Below the pieces are notes generated by a model, which had not been told where the DNA came from, made no database searches, and saw only the letters and a list, made by a program, of their open reading frames with translations. A stretch of DNA of 5,290 nucleotides, taken from contig CALIIG010000256.1 in the NCBI GenBank assembly GCA_938018155.1, forward strand, positions 1 through 5,290, written 5' to 3'. The stretch comes from an uncultured Prevotella sp. (GTDB lineage Bacteria > Bacteroidota > Bacteroidia > Bacteroidales > Bacteroidaceae). Shown here piece after piece: positions 1-5,179 of the stretch (positions are counted from its first letter, which is position 1; every line of letters begins with the position of its first letter). Position numbers and translations under genes: made by a program.

Positions 1-113
1 GAAACCTGCGGTTAATGGCACTTCGCTCGTTTCCAAATCGTTACCTGTTTAGTTTACATAGCAAGGTAACTTCTTTATTTTCAATTAGATACATTTTAGA
101 AATTATCTTACAT

Positions 114-166
114 CGTAAAGGTAACGTCATTACGGCGTAAAGGTTAGTACATTTGCACGTAATGAC
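114..166 (+). repeat. CGTAA(A/T)G motifs at exact 22-bp spacing
   Basis: CGTAAAGGT starts at 114 and again at 136, and the related CGTAATGAC starts at 158, so three copies are 22 bp apart. The motif also occurs on the + strand at 268 (CGTAATGG) and on the - strand at 134-126 (CGTAATGAC) and 266-259 (CGTAAAGG). Helically phased copies flanking a -7 element suggest regulator binding (inference). Confidence 0.5.
148..155 (+). promoter_or_regulatory. Possible promoter (-7 element) reading into the left hairpin
   Basis: TACATTTG is an exact TAnnTTTG match. Transcription would start near 161 and meet the terminator-like hairpin at 180-223, giving a transcript of about 60 nt. No -33 TTTG lies at the right distance; instead the phased CGTAAAGG copies occupy that place, which would fit an activator-dependent promoter. 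Confidence 0.35.
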
Positions 167-179
167 GACATATCAGGCC

Positions 180-223
180 ATAAAAAGTGCCGTCTTGCTG
201 ATACGCAGGATGGCACTTTTTAT
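180..223. terminator. Bidirectional intrinsic terminator-like hairpin
   Basis: A 19-bp stem (180-198 with 205-223) with a 6-base loop TGATAC. The core AAAAAGTGCC (182-191) pairs perfectly with GGCACTTTTT (212-221), and the rest pairs apart from two G-T wobbles. There is a T-run on the 3' side in both directions, so it can stop transcripts from either side. For the - strand operon it lies about 275 bp past the last stop codon, and no better terminator was seen nearer. Confidence 0.75.
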
Positions 224-457
224 CATTTTCATATTATCTTTATGACGAAAGCAGATGCCCTTTACGCCGTAATGGCACGTAAAAGAGAGCAAAAAACGTA
301 TCATTCCACACCTGTTTTTATATTAACTTATTGGTACCTAATCAGTTGTGGATGCCGTCCGTTTTGAGCCTGTACGCAACCCAGTTCCTTACATTTTGAA
401 ATAACGCAGCCACGAGAACGCTCTTGTCAATTTTTTTCGGTGTCGAAACATATTCTC

Positions 458-497
458 TCTCACTACGTGAGACGCGGGGAAAGACTCCCTGCGCGTC
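458..497 (-). other. Two adjacent hairpins just after the BspA-like stop codon
   Basis: On the - strand, GACGCG (497-492) pairs with CGCGTC (476-471), with an inner GGGA/TCCC stem and a 5-base loop. Directly after it, TCTCAC/GTGAGA (472-458) can form a second hairpin with a 3-base loop; the two share two bases. No T-run follows, so they are not a standard intrinsic terminator. They could protect the 3' end of the message. Confidence 0.4.
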
Positions 498-498
498 C

Positions 499-1983
499 CT
501 ACTCTTCGATAATATCCTTCGCCCGTTTCCAGCCATTGGCTGCCCGATAAAGAGCTCCGGTTCCCATGGGTACGTAAAGAACGGTGTTCCGTCCTACGCT
601 ATGGGTTTTCAGAACAGGCGGTACAGCCCATTTCACATGAACGCGTGCGGCATGGAAATTACCCGAAAAGCCATTGTTTTCATTCAATACAAGCGAAGCC
701 GGATAAGCAAGGTCGCGCACGCGCGTGCCCGTATCGAAAGCGCGTTCACCTATTGTTTCCAGGCGTGAATCAGCCGGAATGTTGATTTCGGTAAGGCGTG
801 TACAGTTGTGGAAAGCGTATGGACCAATATGCCTTACCGATGCCGGAATATCAATTTTAGTAAGGTTTTCACAGAAATTAAAGAGCCATCCGCCTATCGT
901 TTCAAGCCCGGCAGGCAGCACAATGCTCGCAAGCGGTGTGCGCGTTATGAAGAAAGCGTTGTCGCCTAACGTGTTTGCGCCGTGGGTGTTATAGGTTGTA
1001 GTGATATTGGTACCGATGGAAGGTTCGACGAATTTTTGCCCTCCGCCAATGAGTTTACACTGCCCGAGGTCGACGTGCTGCAGGTTAAGGTTGCGCTGTG
1101 TAATGAGCTTGTAAGTACCGTTCGCATTGGATTGAGTAAAGTCGACCATGGGACAGAGCATCGACCGCAGCGTCTCGATGTCGCCGTTGTTCAGTGTTCC
1201 CGAAAGGCGCAGCGTGCGCACGTGGCTCCAGTCGGCCGCATTGCCTCCTACAAGAATGCCCAGCGTGCCCGGCTCGCGGACGTCTATTTCCTCGGTTTCC
1301 TTCAGTTCGCGTGGCCACTGATGTATGATAACCGTCTGCGTTTCAGCACCTTCGGCCGTAATATGCAGGGTAGCCGCGCGGCCTAGACCCGCGTTGGGCT
1401 CACACGTAAAGCGATAAATCAGCACCTTAGCCTCTCCGGTGGGGCGTACATTGTGGTCTTCGACCATAAACGATTCTTTCTTAAGCCACGTAGCCGACGA
1501 CGAAATGCTTACCTCAGGCATGACATTTGTCCTGACGTAAACGAAAGCCTCCTTGGCCGTTGCCTCTATATCGACGTGGTCTACCAGGGCTTTCATCTGC
1601 TTCTTATACATCTGGCTTACCTTAAATGTGTACGTTTTGCGGCCGTGTTGCAATGCTATTGAAGCGTGACGCATGTTGAAACTGCCGTTAGCCTGCACGC
1701 TGACGGTAACGGCATTGTTGCCTGTGACTGATACCTTGCACCAGGTTTGGCCGTGGTCATCAGTAGCCGACGTGAGCTTTGCCGTCCATGGATCATCGGT
1801 CTCATTGAAGCGAAGGGTGAACGTTGTGTCACCCGGACTGACGAAAACCTGCTGTTGTTCCAGCAGCTTTTGCGTGGCTTCATCTTCGGTGATGCGGCTA
1901 AAGTTGTCGTCATCAGAGCAGGCGGTAAAAAACAACAGGAAAAGGAGGGTAATTGGCCCCATCCATAAGGTAAAAGATTTCAT
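499..1983 (-). CDS. BspA-like leucine-rich-repeat surface lipoprotein
   Basis: 494 residues. Signal peptide 1-21 (LWMGPITLLFLLFFTA) with lipidated Cys22, followed by SDDDN, the kind of acidic +2 sequence that sends Bacteroidota lipoproteins to the cell surface. Two beta-sandwich, BACON-like segments follow (about 45-127 ending TFKVSQ, and 130-223 ending TVIIHQWP). After a linker (about 230-335) come LRR_5/BspA-type repeats (about 340-430), with units such as LASIVLPAGLETIGGWLFNF, LTKIDIPASVRHIGPYAF and LTEINIPADSRLETIGERAF. The C-terminus (468-494, VLYVPMGTGALYRAANGW...) is the usual BspA-like tail that reads as 'vyVP.g....Y..a.gW....I.e'. Relatives bind host matrix proteins or other cells, or have no known ligand. 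I infer an adhesive or binding role only. The repeat block is short (about four units) compared with classical BspA. It lies 46 bp after the NigD-like gene and is the last gene of the set. Its upstream gap holds a promoter/operator-like sequence. Confidence 0.85.
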   Translation of the reverse strand: MKSFTLWMGPITLLFLLFFTACSDDDNFSRITEDEATQKLLEQQQVFVSPGDTTFTLRFNETDDPWTAKLTSATDDHGQTWCKVSVTGNNAVTVSVQANGSFNMRHASIALQHGRKTYTFKVSQMYKKQMKALVDHVDIEATAKEAFVYVRTNVMPEVSISSSATWLKKESFMVEDHNVRPTGEAKVLIYRFTCEPNAGLGRAATLHITAEGAETQTVIIHQWPRELKETEEIDVREPGTLGILVGGNAADWSHVRTLRLSGTLNNGDIETLRSMLCPMVDFTQSNANGTYKLITQRNLNLQHVDLGQCKLIGGGQKFVEPSIGTNITTTYNTHGANTLGDNAFFITRTPLASIVLPAGLETIGGWLFNFCENLTKIDIPASVRHIGPYAFHNCTRLTEINIPADSRLETIGERAFDTGTRVRDLAYPASLVLNENNGFSGNFHAARVHVKWAVPPVLKTHSVGRNTVLYVPMGTGALYRAANGWKRAKDIIEE

Positions 1984-2005
1984 ACGTAAATGGATTGTGA
2001 AATTG

Positions 2006-2025
2006 CGAAACGAAAGCGAAAATTA
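2006..2025 (-). promoter_or_regulatory. Promoter/operator-like sequence upstream of the BspA-like gene
   Basis: In the 46-bp gap before the BspA-like lipoprotein, the - strand reads TAATTTTC (2025-2018), a 7-of-8 match to the -7 consensus, then GC, then TTTCGTTTCG (2015-2006). The glpA promoter has TAATTTTG followed directly by the same TTTCGTTTCG. No good -33 element was found at the expected spacing, so this may be a regulator site or an internal promoter of low strength. Confidence 0.35.
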
Positions 2026-2029
2026 TCTT

Positions 2030-2749
2030 TTAGAAAGCAAACTTTCGCACTATAAAGTTATTTTCATGAGTCTTGATGGTAAGTTGCAATGCATCGCCGG
2101 CATGGAAGCCTGACGTCGGAATACTGACGTAAACCGTATTGCTGTAATAGGCAGGTACGCCGTTTTGGAGATGATAGATGCGACAGAAAAACGTGCGACG
2201 ACCCTGTAAATCGGTTACGATACTGTCACGAATCAGTCCGAGAATGTGCCTTTTATCGGGCTGATCAGCCTGTCCGCTCTTCAGTACGAGGGCTACATTG
2301 ACATACCGTTTGTTCGCACTCAACCAGCAACTTTGAAAGCCAACCGCATCATTAAGGCCTGAAACACCCGAATAATCCGTCAGCGGTCGCAGCACATAAA
2401 CCTGCGATGCCCCTATGCCTGTTACGGGAAGTGCGTGCGATGCCGCCGGGGACTGTGCAGAATCGGCTTCACCTTTATTATAATATAGCAAGGCACGGTA
2501 TAGCGTATCGGGGCGTATTGTCCAGACAGTCCTTAGTGCAGGGGCAAGCATCAGGCTGTCGCCGTCGTCGGTAACAGCCGTGTTGACAGCACCTTCACTG
2601 TTGGTATGCACCTCGGCAAAGTCGGCACGGAGATATGAGTAGCGTGTATCGCCCGTATCATAGGCCCCGATATGGCAGGCCGTCACCAGCAAAAGCGTGG
2701 TGACTGCCGCTATTATCGTCGGGGCAAGACATCGGTAAGGCTGTGTCAT
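2030..2749 (-). CDS. NigD-like lipoprotein
   Basis: 239 residues. A lipoprotein signal peptide covers residues 1-24 (hydrophobic stretch TIIAAVTTLLLVTA) with lipobox LVTAC and the lipidated Cys at 25. The mature start (CHIGAYDTGDTRYSYLRADF) and the following 35-92 region resemble the N-terminal OB-fold-like domain of NigD-like proteins. The region about 112-239, with YVLRPLTDYSG and HLQNGVPAYYSNTVYVSIP, resembles the C-terminal beta domain. NigD was named from the nigrescin bacteriocin locus of Prevotella nigrescens, but the molecular role of the widespread relatives is not known to me, so no function is claimed. There is no strongly acidic run right after Cys25, so surface export is less clear than for the next protein. 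The gene is probably translationally coupled to the acyltransferase: the sequence ATGA at 2749-2746 is both its start and the upstream stop. Stop TAA at 2030. Confidence 0.75.
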   Translation of the reverse strand: MTQPYRCLAPTIIAAVTTLLLVTACHIGAYDTGDTRYSYLRADFAEVHTNSEGAVNTAVTDDGDSLMLAPALRTVWTIRPDTLYRALLYYNKGEADSAQSPAASHALPVTGIGASQVYVLRPLTDYSGVSGLNDAVGFQSCWLSANKRYVNVALVLKSGQADQPDKRHILGLIRDSIVTDLQGRRTFFCRIYHLQNGVPAYYSNTVYVSIPTSGFHAGDALQLTIKTHENNFIVRKFAF

Positions 2750-3945
2750 TTCGTAAAATTAAAATGACTGAAGAACGATTTCCACCTGCCGTTCTCTTCT
2801 GTAGCGGTAAGATAATTGCGTGCAGGATAAGCATATTGCGAAAGCAAGCACTGACGCAAAAACTTGTCATCGCGGTTCTCTATGTCGATTAAGTCGATGC
2901 GCGACGCAATATACTCTTCAAACTGCTTATACTGTTCATCGGTATAACGCTCATAATAGAGCTTGGTGTTCTGTATCATGTCGAGTGCAATATAGTTGAC
3001 AGCATACAGGTGATAACCGCGATGAATCTCCCTGTCAATATATGCAGCTATCGCGTCAAAGAGCTTATTCCTGGGCTGTTCTGTATCAAGAGAGAGCAGC
3101 CAATTGTCAATACAGGGAGCGCAATGGTAATGAATGTGTCCTTTATAACCCTGTACACCTACTGCCATACTTTCCATATCGTCGGCCGGTGTCTTCTTCC
3201 AGAAGGGAACATCACGACGCAACTGGTACTCGCGCGCTTTGAGATAGTCGCACGGATCATACTCATAGGAGATGGATAAAGGCACTATATGCAACTGCAC
3301 AAGGCGGTCAATGGGCGAGCCTTCGCCTCCCATCACCATCATTTTCAGTATGGCAGGTTGCGTAAGATCGTTTGAATTTTTGGCACGTCCCTGCCGCTGG
3401 GCAATCCAGATATTTTCTTTCTTTTCCGAAATGGCAAAGTGAATGTATTCGGACATGCGCTTGCTGGCCTTCAGCATTTCGACGGAATGGAGGGCACGCT
3501 CAACCGTAAACGCCTTGTTGATACGTACAAGGTCGCGCACCCAGTCGAGGGTAAGCAGGTTGTCACCAATCGCAATCTCGCAGGTTGTAGAGAAGCCGAC
3601 ATCAATCAAAAGCTTGTCGAGGAAAGCCGAATCGAGCACAATGTCGCGATGGTTGCTGACAAAAGTATACCGGTTTTTAATGGAAATATTGCAGGCATCA
3701 ATGTCAATGCCCTCGCTTTGCTCATGGACAAGCCTCTGCAACATGGGGTAACAGAAAGTCTTTTGAAAGTCAAGATTCGTCTTACAAGCGTGCATCATCG
3801 GGCCCACCTTGTCGAAAGGTATCTGTGGTAAGGCCGTAGCAAGCATGTTTTTAAACTGTTCGTCTTTCAGCAGACGGTCGTAAACCTGTGGTAATTCCTC
3901 CGGTTCGTAAGGACGGATAGAATCAAACTCTGATGGAACTTTCAT
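2746..3945 (-). CDS. PlsB/PlsC-like acyltransferase (glycerolipid type), 399 aa
   Basis: The reading frame is open from 4059, but I place the start at ATG 3945. The extra 38 residues (rich in Cys and Phe) would overlap the end of the repressor gene, while the 399-residue form starts at MKVPSEFDSIRPYEPEE and leaves a normal 70-bp gap. Acyltransferase blocks can be recognised in order: FVSNHRDIVLD (95-105), INKAFTVER (142-150), QRQGRAKNSND (183-193) and HIVPLSISYE (219-228). They match blocks I-IV of the glycerol-phosphate acyltransferase superfamily, which transfers acyl groups to G3P, lysophosphatidate or related acceptors. No transmembrane segment or signal peptide is seen, so it is probably cytoplasmic or peripheral at the inner membrane. 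Block I is unusual: it is H-x5-D (H99, D105) or H-x-D (D101) instead of H-x4-D, and block III lacks the usual Glu. The acceptor is unknown. It could also act on a non-phosphate lipid such as an amino-acid lipid. Its stop overlaps the start of the next gene by four bases. Confidence 0.78.
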   Translation of the reverse strand: MKVPSEFDSIRPYEPEELPQVYDRLLKDEQFKNMLATALPQIPFDKVGPMMHACKTNLDFQKTFCYPMLQRLVHEQSEGIDIDACNISIKNRYTFVSNHRDIVLDSAFLDKLLIDVGFSTTCEIAIGDNLLTLDWVRDLVRINKAFTVERALHSVEMLKASKRMSEYIHFAISEKKENIWIAQRQGRAKNSNDLTQPAILKMMVMGGEGSPIDRLVQLHIVPLSISYEYDPCDYLKAREYQLRRDVPFWKKTPADDMESMAVGVQGYKGHIHYHCAPCIDNWLLSLDTEQPRNKLFDAIAAYIDREIHRGYHLYAVNYIALDMIQNTKLYYERYTDEQYKQFEEYIASRIDLIDIENRDDKFLRQCLLSQYAYPARNYLTATEENGRWKSFFSHFNFTK

Positions 3946-3997
3946 AATATGCGTTTTTAAAAATATCGTTATTAAAATATAGGAAGGATGCCGTTTG

Positions 3998-4031
3998 AAA
4001 AAGAGGCCGGCACAGTCAACGAACAGTGCCG
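3998..4031 (-). terminator. Weak terminator or attenuator-like hairpin at the end of the repressor gene
   Basis: On the - strand CGGCAC (4031-4026) pairs with GTGCCG (4013-4008) around a 12-base loop that contains the repressor stop codon (TGA, 4018-4016). Five T residues (4002-3998) follow after a 5-base spacer. The stem is short and the T-run is displaced, so full termination is doubtful. It may lower transcription into the acyltransferase gene. Confidence 0.3.
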
Positions 4032-4813
4032 ACGGCAGGCAGATGCTTTGTCTCGGCAATAATCAGTTCAATGCCCAACTCTTCCAATCGCTTAACAATG
4101 GAAGGCGACACGTTTGAGTCGGTAATAATCATATCAATATCTTCTAAATTGGCTATCTTGGCAAAGCCGCGGCGTCCGAATTTGCTCGAGTCGGCCAGTA
4201 CAATAGTCTTTTGGGCCGTGAGCATCATCTGCCTGTTCAGCTCAGCTTCACGCAAGTCAGTAGTAGAGATTCCGAAATCGAAGTCGATACCATCCACGCC
4301 TAAGTAGAGCTTGCTGAACGAGCATCCCATCAGAATATCTTCACTATACTTGCCCACTACCGACAGACTGCTGTGACGAACCACGCCTCCTAACTGTATA
4401 ATATCAACATCGTTCATCATGGCTAACGTTTCGGTAGCCTGCAGAGAAGCCGACACTACCGTCAGCTTTCCAATGGGATTGATGCACCGTGCAAAGGCAT
4501 GGATGGTGGTTCCTGATGCTAAAACGATACTGTCGTTGGAAGTAATGAGCCGGGCTGCCTCCATACCGATGAGGTTTTTCTCCTCGGCATAATACTTCTC
4601 TTTTTCGTTAACCGAACGATTATTGGTAAAAGGATTGATGAGAATAGCCCTCCCATGACTGCGATACAGCTTGCCTTCTTTCTCCAATTCTGTAAGGTCT
4701 TTACGAATCGTTACAGAAGAAACCGCTAACGTTATTGCCAGATCACTGACCTGAACAGAGCCTGACTTAAGCAGATAATCAAGGATAGTGTTCTGCCGTT
4801 CTTCTTTCGTCAT
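4016..4813 (-). CDS. DeoR/GlpR-family transcriptional repressor
   Basis: 265 residues, close to the usual 250-260 of the family. The N-terminal winged helix-turn-helix (about residues 1-58) has the family signature: QVSDLAITLAVS, then VTIRKDL as recognition helix (34-40), then LEKEGKLYRSHGRA; the last part is GRA where most members have GGA. The C-terminal effector domain (about 75-250) shows the sugar-phosphate-binding blocks: IVLASGTT (96-103), VVSASLQ (119-125), LGGVVR (141-146), LGVDGID (171-177) and IVLADSSKFG (204-213). Family members bind phosphorylated sugars or G3P as inducer. Its position divergent to a GlpA-like gene, and the TTTCG/CGAAA operator-like array at that promoter, suggest it is the local GlpR, but the ligand is inferred from context. 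First gene of a four-gene - strand set; the next gene begins 70 bp after its stop. Bacteroidota carry other DeoR repressors (fucose, arabinose and others), so the substrate is not proven. Confidence 0.9.
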   Translation of the reverse strand: MTKEERQNTILDYLLKSGSVQVSDLAITLAVSSVTIRKDLTELEKEGKLYRSHGRAILINPFTNNRSVNEKEKYYAEEKNLIGMEAARLITSNDSIVLASGTTIHAFARCINPIGKLTVVSASLQATETLAMMNDVDIIQLGGVVRHSSLSVVGKYSEDILMGCSFSKLYLGVDGIDFDFGISTTDLREAELNRQMMLTAQKTIVLADSSKFGRRGFAKIANLEDIDMIITDSNVSPSIVKRLEELGIELIIAETKHLPAVGTVR

Positions 4814-4896
4814 GACGTCAATATAGGGTTTTTATAAGATTATAGTTTTGGTCTGATTACGCCAGCAGGCAATAAACCTACAAGAATATATATATA

Positions 4897-4904
4897 CAAA
4901 GATA
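4897..4904 (-). promoter_or_regulatory. Predicted promoter (-7 element) for the repressor operon
   Basis: Read on the - strand, 4904 to 4897 is TATCTTTG, an exact TAnnTTTG match. It lies about 84 bp upstream of the repressor start codon and is the only such match facing that way in the divergent region. No good -33 TTTG is seen near 4925, so the call is moderate. An 11-base AT alternation (4886-4896) lies just downstream, around the expected start of transcription. CGTAAAG on the same strand (4935-4929) lies about 25 bases upstream. Confidence 0.5.
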
Positions 4905-4952
4905 GGCGTTTTCTCAGCTTTTTGTACACTTTACGTTATTTTTAAGATTTAA

Positions 4953-5022
4953 TTAACACGTAATGACAACCCATTTTCACTATTATTATTAAATAGTGTT
5001 TATTACAACAAATACGTGTTAA
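4953..5022. repeat. Two nearly concentric inverted repeats in the divergent intergenic region
   Basis: The outer arms are perfect 10-mers: TTAACACGTA (4953-4962) and TACGTGTTAA (5013-5022). The inner arms are perfect 7-mers: CACTATT (4978-4984) and AATAGTG (4992-4998). Their centres are at 4987.5 and 4988. The structure lies between the two predicted promoters and upstream of both, where a global activator or a looping regulator could bind. No known site was recognised. Confidence 0.5.
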
Positions 5023-5048
5023 GTTTATAAAGAAACTTCGTTTCCCCG

Positions 5049-5079
5049 TTGCGTTTATCAGTTTTGTTTCTTAATTTTG
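5049..5079 (+). promoter_or_regulatory. Predicted glpA promoter, Bacteroidota type
   Basis: A -7 element TAATTTTG (5072-5079) matches the Bacteroidota consensus TAnnTTTG exactly, and a TTG at 5049-5051 lies 20 bases upstream, at the place of the -33 element. The start of transcription would be near 5085, giving a leader of about 95 nt. It is the only full TAnnTTTG match at a sensible place on this strand in the divergent region. Confidence 0.6.
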
Positions 5080-5116
5080 TTTCGTTTCGAAATAACGAAA
5101 TGCCGGTTTCGAAATA
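5080..5116. promoter_or_regulatory. Operator-like array of TTTCG/CGAAA half-sites at the glpA start point
   Basis: Six half-sites lie in 37 bp: TTTCG at 5080, 5085 and 5107, and CGAAA at 5088, 5096 and 5110. They form an inverted repeat TTTCGTT-N7-AACGAAA (5080-5086/5094-5100), two perfect TTTCGAAA palindromes (5085-5092, 5107-5114), and a direct repeat GTTTCGAAATA whose copies start exactly 22 bp apart (5084 and 5106), about two helical turns. The array begins right after the -7 element and covers the expected start point, a classic place for repression. GlpR-type repressors of other bacteria use TTCG...CGAA half-sites, so the neighbouring DeoR/GlpR-family protein is the natural candidate ligand (inference). 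Confidence 0.55.
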
Positions 5117-5179
5117 CAGGAAAAACATTCGTATCCATTTACAGCAATGTATACAAAAGCATTAAATTGAAACTATGAT

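Larger units (their letters stand above)
128..274. repeat. 147-bp element bounded by a perfect 16-bp inverted repeat
   Basis: CATTACGGCGTAAAGG (128-143) has its exact reverse complement at 259-274. The centre (201) coincides with the centre of the 19-bp terminator-like stem (201.5), so the two form a nested palindromic structure. No target-site duplication was found next to the arms. It could be a small non-autonomous repeat element or a paired protein-binding site around a terminator. Confidence 0.6.
1..498. other. Gene-poor left stretch
   Basis: No convincing gene lies here. The first 137 bases have an open + strand frame without a recognised product (ATG at 15, 41 codons). A 41-codon frame also runs from ATG 242 to a stop at 367. 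A - strand frame at 342-536 overlaps the end of the BspA-like gene. None resembles a protein I know. The stretch is mainly repeats and hairpins, and the neighbouring gene to the left is outside the window. Confidence 0.6.
4814..5179. other. 366-bp divergent intergenic region
   Basis: No gene is seen here. It is AT-rich and holds two opposed predicted promoters, the TTTCG/CGAAA array near glpA, the concentric dyads near 4988, and a TGACGTCA palindrome (4813-4820) that shares its last base with the repressor start codon on the - strand, where bound protein could affect repressor expression. Neither start codon has a Shine-Dalgarno-like sequence. Confidence 0.7.

Noticed and set aside
114..166. 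CRISPR-like repeats at the left edge
   Set aside because: The repeated unit is only 9 bases at a 22-bp period, with no spacer-sized gaps and no cas gene.
342..536. 64-codon - strand frame past the BspA-like gene
   Set aside because: Its first part lies inside the end of the BspA-like gene in another frame, the product is not recognised, and no promoter or start context supports it. The tail (342-450) could be a gene remnant but nothing shows it.
424..768. + strand frame of 114 codons
   Set aside because: It is mostly antisense to the BspA-like lipoprotein, whose domains and lipoprotein signal show it is the real gene.
982..2113. Several + strand frames (982-1386, 1453-1662, 1673-2113)
   Set aside because: All lie opposite well-supported lipoprotein genes and give no recognisable protein.
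3010..3831. + strand frames opposite the acyltransferase
   Set aside because: Shadows of the acyltransferase gene in antisense, with no family features.
3946..4059. Longer start for the acyltransferase (ATG at 4059, 38 extra residues)
   Set aside because: It would overlap the end of the repressor gene by 44 bp, the extra part is Cys/Phe-rich and unlike the family, and ATG 3945 gives a normal N-terminus and gap.
4843..4850. TAGTTTTG on the + strand as a second glpA promoter
   Set aside because: Matches TAnnTTTG, but is more than 300 bp from glpA, lies in the repressor leader and has no -33 element. Probably chance in AT-rich DNA.
4886..4896. ATATATATATA tract as a repeat locus
   Set aside because: Only 11 bases; common in AT-rich promoter DNA. 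It may matter for DNA melting at the repressor promoter but is not a repeat array.
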